Part shown: piece by piece, positions 12,071-22,334 of the stretch
Position numbering within the stretch: position 1 is the first letter of the stretch
Layout: every line of letters starts with the position of its first letter
Origin: Prototheca cutis
Lineage: Eukaryota > Chlorophyta > Trebouxiophyceae > Chlorellales > Chlorellaceae
Reading direction: 5' to 3'
DNA: 64,000 nt
Assembly (NCBI GenBank): GCA_002897115.2
Contig: BCIH01000008.1
Span: forward strand, 869,065-933,064
Position numbers and translations under genes: made by a program
The notes under the pieces: model-generated
Seen by the model: only the letters and a program-made list of their open reading frames with translations
Told to the model about the DNA's origin: nothing
Database searches by the model: none

Positions 12071-12392
12071 CGGGTGGTGCACGGGAGGGCCTGGAGGGGA
12101 TTGTCGAATGTTGTGCTATTTTTTCACCATTTTCGAAGCGAAATTCCCTTAATTTCGGAAATCCCCTGCGACAGCTCCCAAATAAAAAGAGCCGCGAGCT
12201 CATTAAGCAGTAACCAGATTGTCACTCCCACGCAATCCCATGGTATCATGTAAGCGCCATGAACAGACAGAGCCGCATACCGAGGCCTTCGACTCGGGCG
12301 GTGCTGCAGCCCGTCCAGACCGAGGTGGGCGGGGGGAGGCATCTTGGAGTGCTCGCGCGACACGGATCAGCCAATCGCTTTCCCCATGCGCC
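12071..12392. other. Spacer before the kinesin gene
   Basis: About 320 bases between repeat copy A and the first kinesin exon, locally AT-richer than its surroundings (12110-12200). It probably contains the kinesin promoter and 5' UTR, and possibly an unrecognised first exon. Confidence 0.4.
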
Positions 12393-15300
12393 ATGCCAAC
12401 ACTGCGCCCATCTTTATTTTGCGTAAAATGTACCTTTTTTTCATTGCAGCGTGCCGCTGATGTGCCCGCGAGGTCAAGGAAGCGGCCGGCAAGTCCGGGA
12501 GCCGAGGTAGCGCAGTTCCGGGTATCGAAGCGGCCCAGCACCAGGGCGGCCCCCAAGGGCCCAGAGAATGCCCCCCCTCCAGCTCACGAATGGCCTGCCG
12601 TCCCAGATGACGGCGAGTGGGAGGCCATCGCGGCCGAGACGGGCTGGACGCCGCAGGACTGCCTGTCCCACAAGATCACCTTTGCCAAGCGGGCAGATGC
12701 CAAGGCCAAGGTGGACACCCTGGCTGGCCACATGAAGTACCTCCGGGCAGCGGGCTGGCACCTCTGCTCCCAGATGCAGGGGTAAGTGGGGGGGATGGTT
12801 GTAACCGGTGGCCATGGGGGGAATGGGGTTAAAGGCTGTTACAATTGGCAGCACTGCCAACCAATTCCTGTCTTTTCTTGCTGAACGCGCGACACACCCC
12901 CCCCACTTCACTAGACAAACACCCGTACAATCAAACACCGAATCCGTATTGTTGGCGGCAGGCTGACGGCTCAGTTGGCGACAGCAGAGGGGCAGGCCAA
13001 GCTTGCGAACGAATCACGGGCACAGGACGTGAGTGCCGCCTTGGCCCGGCAGGCCACGGCCGAAGCCCGGCTGGGCGACCTGGAGCGCGAGCGGCAGGCA
13101 TCACTGGATGCTGTCGAGGCCATGATTGCCAAACTATCTCAAGCCGAGGCGGCGCGGGAAGCTTGCGCTGCGGCGCAGCGCACCGCCGAAGCCGAAGTCG
13201 GCCTGCTGCGTGGTGAGGCGGAGCGCGGCCGCGCGGCGGCGGCAGCTTCGGCGGCCGCGCTCCGGGCGGCGGCGGAGCAGGCCGACGAGGCGAGGCGGTA
13301 TGCAGGCGAGCTGCAGTCCTTCAATGCTGCGCTGCAGGGCGAACTCGCGACTGCCCGGGCCGAAGCCGCGAGTGCTGCTCGAGAGCGGGCGGAGCTGGCT
13401 TCCGAAGCGGCGGAGCTGCGCGGCACGGCACGGGGCCTGGAGGCCAGTCTCGCCGCGATGCAGGACAGCAGCGCGGGTCGCGAGGCCTCGGCAGATGCCG
13501 CTCGTGCCGACGCGGCGAGGTTTCGCGCCGAACTGGAGGTGGTGACACGGGAGCGCGCTGAGCTGGCGACAGTGGGAGACGAATTGCGTGGGAAGCTGGA
13601 CGAGGCGCGGAAAGAACTGGACCGGTTCCGGGCGGCCACGGGGTCGAGCCTGGAGGCAGCAGAGGCTGCGGTGGCTCGGGACGAGGAAGCTGCACGGCGG
13701 CTGGAGGCCCGTGCCGCCCTGGCAGCGGGGCTGGCCGACTCGCTGGCCCTGGCCAAGGAAGAAAGCGCGCTCGCCGCTGCGCAGCGGGATGCTGCACTTG
13801 CCGAGGCACGCGAGCTCCGGGAACGAATGGCCCATGCCCAGAGCCAGCTGGCCGCTGCCAAGCAGGAGCTTGCCCGGGGGGAGGCGCTGCGTCGCAGGCT
13901 CCACAATACCATCCAGGCATGCTGTTGGTTCTTGTTGTTATGGGTGAGGATGGGGCCATAGTGGTGGAGAGGAAATCGGCGTTCTGTGTTTGGGCTTATT
14001 CGTGCGTTGACTCCGGATTTCACGGGGTATGTACACCTGTCCCACACAAACAAACACGGACACAGGAGCTCAAAGGCAACATCCGGGTGTTTTGCCGCGT
14101 GCGGCCAGCACTGGCGGCAGCGGCGCAAGGGGATGCCGCTCTGGCCGTGACTACGGCAGACGAACGGCAAGGTGCGTTTCTGGCTGCTGCGTGCATGACA
14201 CATGAGATCGGTGCTCAGCAGCCGCCCCAAGAAACACACAAGCAACTGCCCATCTTCTGGAACGAGTGTGCGCGAGCAACAACTTGAGCATCCCGCAGAC
14301 TGGCATCTCCGTTCGCACGCACCCCGAACAAGCAGGCATGGAGCTGTGCGTAACAGGGGCCAGCGCGGGGAGCGGGGTGCCCACGGCCTCGGGCCAGGCG
14401 ACGCCGCCGGCAAAGCATACATTTTCGTTCGACGCGGTGTTTGGACCTGCCGCCAGCCAGGAGTCGGTGTATGAGGAAGTGGGGCAGTTGGTGCAGAGCA
14501 TCCTCGACGGCTACGATGTCTGCCTCTTTGCCTATGGTCAAACAGGTGCGGTGACGGTGATGGTCTATGTGCTGTTGAGCTGTAGTGTGCCACACTCCCC
14601 GCCTGGGAACCGCCTGCTGATCCCCCCCCCAACCCCAATCCTATTGTCCAGGCTCTGGCAAGACGCATACGATGCTGGGTTCCAAGGAGAGCGAGGGCCT
14701 GGTCCCTCGTGCCGTGCGACAATTGTTTGCAGATGCAGCCGGGCTCGGTGACCAGGGATGGCGGTACAAGTTCCAGGCCTGCATCGTTGAAATTTACAAC
14801 GAAGAACTGCGAGACCTGTTAGGCCCTGGCCCGCCGCCGGGCAAGAAGCACACGGTCTGCCATTTTGTTTTGCCAAAGTTTGTTTCCAGGGCTGTCTTTT
14901 TCTTTGCGTGGTCGATGTTCGGCGCGATTGCGATGATGGCCTGCGCTGGAATGCTTTGTGGGCGTCCAATTCACCGCACAAGGCCCTGATGCCCGGCGAT
15001 TGGTGGGTTTCTCACACCATCAGGCCGCCCAATGTTCCTTTCTTTCCAAACTTTGCTCAGATCACGGCCGACCCCAAGACCGGGGCGACCAGCGTGAGCT
15101 TCCTGGAGACCATGGACGTTGACAACGAGGAAGCCGTCGAGAAGCTGCTTGACCGTGCGCGCAAGCAGGTGCGGTTTTGGAGAGTCATGGTTCTTCTGAT
15201 GCTTGCTTGCTTGCTGTTCAATCCTGCAGCCCTGCTCCCTCCTTTTCCAGCTGACGGACCCGTCCGAACATGCACGCCCATCAATCCTCGCTCCCCCATC

Positions 15301-15790
15301 CCCACACCAGCGGGCGGTTGGCAGCACGGCTATGAACGAGCAGTCGTCGCGGTCCCACATGGTGTTTACGCTGACGGTCTCTGGCCGGAACGAGCAGCTG
15401 GGTCAGCGGCTGTCTTCAAAGCTCAACCTCGTGGACCTGGCCGGGTCAGAGCGGCTGTCCAGGTCGGCCGTGGAGGGCAAGGGCGTGCGCGAGACGCAGG
15501 CCATCAACAAGTCCCTGGCTGCGCTGGGTGATGTGATTGCCGCACTGCTGGCCAAGGAGTCGCACATACCGTACCGCAACTCCAAGCTCACACACCTGCT
15601 CCAGCGCTCATTGGGCGGGGCGTCGGGCAAAGCGCTGATGCTGGTTCACGTCGCGCCTGAGGCCGCCAGTGCCCAGGAAACCCTGTGCTCACTGCGATTC
15701 GCTGCCAAGGTTGCTGCCGTCGAGGTGGGCACGGCGAAACGCCAACTGTCGGCGCTGGGCAGCACTGATGCTGCGGCGACTGGCCGGTGA
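12393..15790 (+). CDS. Kinesin-14 (C-terminal motor kinesin)
   Basis: Exons 12393-12781, 12962-13916, 14066-14171, 14267-14545, 14652-14854, 15061-15168 and 15311-15790 give about 839 residues. A basic head is followed by a long Ala/Glu/Arg coiled coil (about 130-445), then the neck [14 protein letters not shown], where the GN marks minus-end-directed kinesin-14, and a motor with P-loop GQTGSGKT, switch I NEQSSRSH and switch II DLAGSE. It should cross-link and slide microtubules in the spindle or cortex. Exon 2 ends CAG|GC, so the following intron is a GC-AG intron, demanded by the family sequence HNTIQ|ELKGN. The 14171/14267 junction is phase-consistent but the acceptor there is weak. The 5' end is uncertain: a CAG at 12447-12449 may be an acceptor for an exon starting at 12450, and the start at 12393 is only the nearest in-frame ATG. 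It is convergent with the sulfotransferase gene. Confidence 0.88.
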
Positions 15791-16305
15791 TGGGAGCAGC
15801 AGGTACCGACGAGAACTGCCTGGCGACCAGATAACAGCGGACCTGGTGACAGAGAACACTGCTCTTCAGGGTACACCCAGGCGCCGAAAGACTGACCGCA
15901 ATACGACGAAAGGTCACGGACCAGGGCTCCGAGATCCGGGGGCCATGCGCGATCCATTCCACTGCTGACCGCCACATTTCCTTCCAGTCAAATGCTGCTG
16001 GTGCCGCACCGCTGGCGCCGGCCGGCCACCAGCTTTCATGCACACATTTTCTGTAGCTGGATTTGCCATTTCCCTTTAAAGAACAAGGGAAGAGATCTCG
16101 CTGCAAGTGGCATGAGGTGCCTGCATGGCACAGAAGAGGGGGGACCAGGGGCGGGCCTGGAGTACGGGTGTGTCCACCTGCCAGCATGTCCGTTTCCGTC
16201 AAGGACACAGCTTGACCATGAGAGAGCCAGAGGTTGCCCATAGCATCTCCACTGCATTCCATGCCCACCAACCGCACTGCGCCTCAGCTGCCCCCACAGC
16301 AATGC
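15791..16305. other. Convergent intergenic region
   Basis: Holds the 3' UTRs of kinesin (+) and the sulfotransferase (-). I see no further gene. Confidence 0.55.
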
Positions 16306-19300
16306 TCAGAGCTCGTCACGGTCGTCGCGGCACTCCTCCCATTCTGCAAAGATCTCGACTGAGCTTTCCAGCCCCGCCTCGCGCTCATACTCCAAGACAT
16401 CGCTTTTGACTCCGGCGAGCACAGGCACCATCCAGCGTGCAAAGGGTCGCCAGGCCTGGACGGCCCGACCGTGCACTGGCTCGCGCACCTGGAGTGCACT
16501 GGCCGTGGCCACGTGGCGCCCACGGGCATGGAACCCCAGCACAGCTGGGGCCCAGTCCAGGCCCAGCGCCGCCATCAGGGACCGACTGACCCGCTCGGGC
16601 TCACGGACCAAGTCCTCATATCGCAGCTCGATGATTCGCCCCGGCGGCAGCACCGTGCGCCACAGTGCCATGACGTCCCGCATCCGCCGGTACTGCTCGA
16701 TGATCCCTGGAGCATTTTGCGGTGTTTTTGGAGGAAAAGAGTGTGCAGAATTTAATAGTGCCGAGCTGACCCTGGCTGGTTACTACAGACATACGCTGCA
16801 AATGCTGCAAGTGGCGTGACGCCTGACAATTATCCACCGAGCCCTTTACCCACGGGGGAGGCTGTTGGCCCACGCCACTCCACGGCGTTCAAAGGGCTGC
16901 ATGTAGCAAGAAAGAATGGCGTCGGCCGGGTGCCTCGAGACGTGAACGATCTTGGCCTCAGGCAGGATCATGGAGATAAACCCTAACGACCTGCAGTGGG
17001 TGGGAGGTGCCGTGTCGGAGAGAGGTGTAAGCGATTGAGTGTAGTGCAGGAATGCAAAGTTTGCTTTCAATGTTGACCTAGCCCTGCAATTACCACACAA
17101 AAGAACATGTTGCCTCCTCCAGACAGCACCCGCACCAGGCGTTGAAGAGCATCTTGTCCACCACCCGGGTCACATTCTGGCGGGCTTCAGGTAGCCGCTG
17201 CCGCAGGAGGCGGCAGTATTCGTCACCCACCTCCTTGAAAGCCTGCTATGGGTGCATTGAAGGGGGGGTATGCCTGTGTCGCGATGTGTTGATTATTCGC
17301 CAATTTGGTGGGTTGGTCAAATGGCTCGTGTTATGTTGCATTCGGCACCAGAGCCCAATCTCAATCTCAGGATATCTGGGGGGAAACACGGGTGTCTGCA
17401 ACCGGTAACACTCCACATCACAATGGGGAACACCACCCCCCCCTTTTTAAAGGAAAGCAAACAACGCAACACACCGTGGTCTGGGACGACATCCAGGCCC
17501 CTGACTGCAGAGGCCCAAGCACACGGGTCATGAGGGATGCCAGCGGGCTGTCCTCCCCCGCACCCCAGGCCGCCGGGTGGGCATCCAGGATGGCCTCCAC
17601 CAAGCTGCTCCCGCTGCGTGGAAGGCCCACCACAAACACCGGGGTCGCGTCCCGGCTGCCCAGGTCACCTCGGACCAGTGCGTCCCAGGCAGTGTCGCCC
17701 TGCCTTGCCCTTCCCAGGAAGGTGTCCCTGAGCACCTGGTTGCCGGTTAGGGGTTTGGAAGGGGAGAATCTGAAGCTGTGGTCGTCTGAAGAACATACGG
17801 GGGCCACTACCACAGATAATGTGCATCGTTTCCCCGCACACACAGTCACCTTGAGGTCACGTGCAGGTTTGCCGTCGTCGTAGTCAACCGGGTCTTGCAG
17901 GTCGTTGGCTTTCCTCAACCACTTCCAGGCGGCTTCATGGTCACTGCAGTGTGGTGATTTGATCCATGCTTGCGAGGGTTGACAATGGTACATTTCTGAA
18001 ATTTATATTTTATTTCACGGACTGGGTCTTTCAATCCACCTCCGTCTCCAGCATGTGCCAGACAAGGCGACCACGGAAGCACACCCCATCACCTTTGCCG
18101 GCGCTTGGCCTGGGATAGAGCAAAATAGAGCCAGGCAGCCTCGTAGTCTCCAGCTGCTACTAGCGGCCCCCGACGGGGTGTGCCATCGTGCAGCAGCGCC
18201 AGCCGTTCGAATTCGGCGACTTCCATCTCCGTCGGCCGTCGCAGCGTAGCCGCCGCCTGTGGAGATGGGTGTTGGAAATGCAGATGTCGGCCGGTGTGCG
18301 GGAGGGAGGTACTTCCATGGCATCGTCTGATCCCCGGCCCGTCGTGTCTGCCTGTGTTTCCCAAGCCGCGAGCAACATTCTTGCGATGCGGCGTCCCTGG
18401 GCAGCTCGGATGCGCACGCCTGCCTGGCTGCCCGGCCACACAAAATGCACTGATTCACCTGCACCAATCCCAGAGCAAACATCCAACCCACATAAGCCAA
18501 CCTTGCTGTAGACTTCTGGTGCATCGTTTAAAACGGCCTGGGACAGCAGGCCTGCACGGATGATGTCTTCCCCCTTGCCCGGGTCACCGAGGCTGAAGTA
18601 CAGTTTGGCAAGGTTGAAGTCGTTGCTGTGGCAATGCTCCAGGATTTGTTTGAGTGCGCTGGCGTCCGGTCCCATGGCGCTGACGGTGTTGCTTGCATCA
18701 TGCTGCAGTGCAGCATGGTGCCGGGTGCAGAGGCGCTGGGCTCGTTGCATCGTCGCCAGCGCTGCCTCCGATTGCCCGGCGGATAGGTGCAGCGCGGCCA
18801 GATTGATCAATGCAAACACATGCAGCCCCGAGTCTGGGTTCTCGGCTGCAATGACGGCCTCATACAGTTCCCGCGCCCGTGGGTAGCGCGTGCCGCCGTC
18901 GGGCACAAAGGTGTGCAGCTGGTGCAGGGTAACTGCCAGCTGAGTCATCTTGAAGGTGACGCCCGGACCGGGCCGGACGCCGCGCAGCTCGCGCTCCAGC
19001 GCCTCTGCACTGGTCTTTAGCGCTGTGATGTCGGTCTGTGTGGGTGGGGCCTGCATTCCAAAGGAGGTGGGTCGGTGGTTGGAGGAAAGCAGGAGGTGCG
19101 TTGGATGGGTACCCACACCCGCCGCACCAGAATCCACAAGAACCCTCACAGATACGCTCCAGCATCACCACGCACTCAATGATCTCACCGAACAGAGTGC
19201 ACCCTGCAAGATAATGAAGCACATGACGATTGCAAGCCATTGCATGGGCGTTGTGCGCGCCCGCCATGCAACTTCCCAGCTCGAGCTCGCAGTCCCTGGC

Positions 19301-19318
19301 CGCCGAGACCGACACCAT
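16306..19318 (-). CDS. TPR-sulfotransferase fusion protein
   Basis: Eight exons on the minus strand (19318-19150, 19022-18502, 18256-18093, 17943-17850, 17735-17475, 17242-17136, 16990-16854, 16706-16306) join exactly to 617 residues. The first half is tetratricopeptide-like helices, ending with the motif [14 protein letters not shown] that precedes the catalytic part in this family. The second half is a PAPS-dependent sulfotransferase: the 5'-phosphosulfate loop is [16 protein letters not shown] (about residues 350-365), the 3'-phosphate region is [15 protein letters not shown], and [10 protein letters not shown] is a conserved late motif. It should transfer sulfate from PAPS to a protein tyrosine or carbohydrate; the substrate is unknown. 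No signal peptide is evident. Several intron ends were chosen by phase, and the first intron uses a CACAG acceptor at 19023. Confidence 0.85.
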
Positions 19319-19685
19319 CCCGGAGCAGGCATGCTCCGATCCGCCCCCCTAAGCCATGACAAATCCCGCGGGCAGCTTTGTATGCATGAATCTTCAAGGG
19401 GCATCGACCCCCAGCGTGCTTTCGGCTGAGATCACGGGAGCAGGGCTTGCTGATCTTTGGTCTACCCCCGAAAGTCCGAAGTGCAGATGTGGAAATACAA
19501 TTCCATAGTCTGCCTTTCAAGTCGATCAAACCGCCAATTCCTGCTGAATCGATCGATACAGTTCCTTTATTCAAAAAACTGACATCACTTGAAATTATAA
19601 AAACATTATTGGCATTTTTGCAGTACCAATTGGTTCCAGGAACGCTATTGAATGACGACTTCCTGGGTCATTACCGTGCGGGGCA
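19319..19685. other. Spacer, AT-rich in part
   Basis: Upstream of the sulfotransferase start. The part 19540-19640 is much richer in A and T than the surroundings. I see no gene, and no obvious boundary with the Fanzor-like relic other than loss of similarity near 19686. Confidence 0.4.
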
Positions 19686-20305
19686 AAAGTAATGCAACCA
19701 GCTCAGCCAGCAACAGCGCCACATCACCCCGGGGGTTGCTGGGCATCACTGATGGCTGTGAATTGTCACCCCCCACAGGGCAAAAGGAAGGTGGACCACC
19801 TCAATGATGGACCACCTCTGGGGCTGTTTTCCCTTTCTGGGGGAGGGAAGGAGCCCCGGGGGTTCCCACCCCCAGTTGGGAAGGCTATTATCCCCAGGAT
19901 GGATGGATGGATGTATGGATGTTCATCAGCACTGCGCTCTTGGGCGCTGGAAGCGGTCCGGCCGCTCGCCGGTCTTCCGCAGGCTCTGCACGATGTGCCT
20001 CATGTTCAGACACGCCATCAAGTCTCTGTTCCAGAGGTGATGCTTGCCCTTCGGGGGTTGGCACTCCTCGTTGGTGCAGCAGCAGCAGCCCATGGCACAC
20101 CACCGTGGGCGTCTGCTTCCTGCAGTGCAGGCGTGGGTTGGGCACCTGTCCTGCTGCCAAGAAGGAACTAAACCAATTCTCTGAGCCATGTGGCAATGGA
20201 ATGCGATCCAACAGGCATTTTGTTTGAAAAACATGCCCTTGCTGTGCAGGTGGGAGTGGACGAATCTCAAGAAGGTTTCATCATTTTCTGCCAGTAATGT
20301 ACAGT
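19686..20305 (-). mobile_element. Fanzor/TnpB-like transposon relic 1 with conserved 3' flank
   Basis: This 620-base block is a near copy, same orientation, of 54415-55015. On the minus strand, 20270-19926 encodes TNEECQPPKG and then LWNRDLMACLNMRHIV before a stop. A cysteine pair followed by W-x-RD-x3-A-x2-N is the zinc-ribbon and RuvC-III signature of TnpB and its eukaryotic relatives, the Fanzors (RNA-guided nucleases). Compared with copy 54415-55015, the codons just before TNEEC are frameshifted here. The 240 bases after the stop (19925-19686) are also strongly conserved between the copies although non-coding. That is where TnpB-type elements make their guide RNA. No N-terminal half, RuvC-I or RuvC-II motif is visible, so this is a truncated relic. 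Confidence 0.55.
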
Positions 20306-20525
20306 GTCCTCCACCACCTCACTGTGCCCACGCCCGCCACTCGAGCCCATACCGTCGCGTTCAGCGTGATCTGCAGGGACCCTGTCTGGATGTCATCGCA
20401 GCAATCGTCCCAGCATTGCGCTCAAGGGCTGCAGCTATGATTCATTTCTGGCAACCGTACCAAATGTGGCGGCGTTGCCTTGAACCTACGACCTGGGAAG
20501 TTGGGACTACACACATAGTGACGTC

Positions 20526-21870
20526 TCATCGCCGCTGGGACGTGGCATGCATGGCAGCTGCCCGGGCAGCAAGCACTGCAGCGCTGGCCTGGGCAGCGGC
20601 AATGGCCTCTGCAGTGGACATCCGCCCTGCAGCCGCCGGTGCTGCCGTCACCCCGGATCCCCGGACAAAATCGATGCGTCCGGAGGCGCTGCGTTGGGCG
20701 GCGCGGCGCTTCTCCTCGGCCGCAACCGCCTCCCTCATCGGCATCAGGTAATCCTCCTCGGGCATGCTCACCGGGTCAAACACCTGCATGGTTCGCAGTG
20801 TTGGAAGCGTGCGGCAGTCAGCATGGAAATGGGGAGCCGCACCGTGGAGTCCTCTGAAGACAGGCGCCCCGGTCTGCGTCCGCCATGCAGCATCAGTTTC
20901 ATTGCCGTTTTGATGCACGCCGCACAGGCTCGTCCTGCACAGCGCACCATCTGCACCAACCCCAGCTCAGCCACTCTACCTACCTCTGGCGGGAAGCAAG
21001 ATCCATACTGTTGAATTCCATAGTGCTCGATCATCTTGGCAAAGAATTCTGGGTTGCGGTAGCCCCTGTTGTAGAGTGTCGCAGGATGGGAAGAGAAGCT
21101 GTTGCACGGAGCATTGGAGACTGCAATTGTTGGGAATCAAGAGGCTCGGTGTCTGCATGCACCTGTGAGCAGTGCTTGCGACCAGGGAACCACAGCGTGC
21201 CCCTGGCCGCAGACCCCGAAACGCAACAAGCCGCCATCCAGAGACCCTGCAGATCCACGCTCTTCCCAGGTCCCCACCCCTCTTATTCCAAAAAGAAAAA
21301 CAACTCGTCTCCACCTGCTCCGCCGGATCTCTTCGGTGATGGTTCTGCCGGTGGCTTCCTTGATGCGCAGCCAGTTCTCGATCTTGTGCTGCAGCTCGGG
21401 GCTCGGCTCTCCCGGGGGGGGATCCCGGAGCTCGGGAGGCAGCACCGGCCGCTCCTCCACCAGGCTGGCTCCGTTTCCAGCATGATCCCGGGCGCATTCG
21501 GAGTGTGCCTGTCGTTCCATCTCACCTCCGGGGTTGCCGTCGTGCTCACTCCCCTCCCCGCGCGCCGGTGCTGTGGCCGGCAGGCAGTTTGCAGAGGAGG
21601 CAGCACTCACGGCATGCACGCGTGGCGTCGTCGCGCGGTCTTCCACCTGTGGAGCGTCCGAGCCGCTCCCCACCTGAGCAGCCTCGTCCCCACCTGCCGG
21701 CGGTGTGGCAGGGAACAGGCACCCAAACTCAGATCAACGCGCTGTTGCACCACGATGAGCCTTATTAGCCGGAGCAAAAATTATGAACTCTTCATACCTG
21801 ACGCATGGGAGACGGCCGAGTCATCATCGCTGTCCGCATATGCGTCCAGGAGCCCACCCAGCTTGGACAT
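20526..21870 (-). CDS. SAP30BP: SAP30-binding protein / HCNGP-like
   Basis: Exons 21870-21798, 21693-21315, 21065-20984 and 20783-20526 give 263 residues, all in phase. The N-terminus MSKLGGLLDAYADSDDDSAV is the acidic Asp/Ser head of the family. The HCNGP core lies at about 140-235, with PELQHKIENW, a RNPEFFAKMIEHYGI stretch, and FDPVSMPEEDY followed by a basic helix ending FVRGSG. Human SAP30BP binds the SAP30 co-repressor and takes part in splicing of short introns through UHM-domain factors. The role here is inferred from the family. The gene diverges from the WW-protein gene across about 460 bases. Confidence 0.85.
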
Positions 21871-22334
21871 TGTGGCGTGCAAGCCGTCGTGCAGGGCACC
21901 GTGTCAACAAAGCCCCTCCAATGCTTTGATCATACGGCAAATCTGGATCTCAATATGCCGAACTTATGTTTCACATGTGCACGAAATGAGTGCTACAGGC
22001 GAATTTGGAGTGACGGAAAGACATCGGCGGGATGGCCCTGGGGGCCGATTGATTCATCGGAACCGCGCAGGGAACTTCAGGTGCGCTCAATTGCGCACGC
22101 CAGGCATCACGATAGCAGCAGTCTTTTATCTTGCAAAACAGTTCAGAATGTCAAGACCCTGACGCCGCCCCCTACGACCGCGCATGCATGGCGGGGCGTC
22201 GGTCCAGGTTGGATCTGGGTGTGACCCTGCAAGAGAACGCCTGCACCCAATCCCAGGCTCCACAGCATGCGCCACTGCACGGTGTGAACCAGGATAATGA
22301 ACGCATTGACTCTGTTCTTGGCGATAACACTTAA
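21871..22334. promoter_or_regulatory. Shared upstream region of SAP30BP (-) and WW-protein (+) genes
   Basis: The 464 bases separating two divergent start codons must hold both promoters. No TATA box or named element stands out. An acceptor-like CAG at 22341-22343 means the WW gene could have an upstream non-coding exon here. Confidence 0.4.

Noticed and set aside
13139..14722. 527-residue minus-strand frame opposite kinesin
   Set aside because: Crosses kinesin exons and introns; the Ser/Ala/Arg repeats are the complement of the kinesin coiled coil.
19692..20171. Plus-strand ORF shared with 54427-54636 (starting MQPAQPAT)
   Set aside because: The frames of the two copies diverge after about 50 residues; the conserved coding signal in this repeat is on the minus strand.
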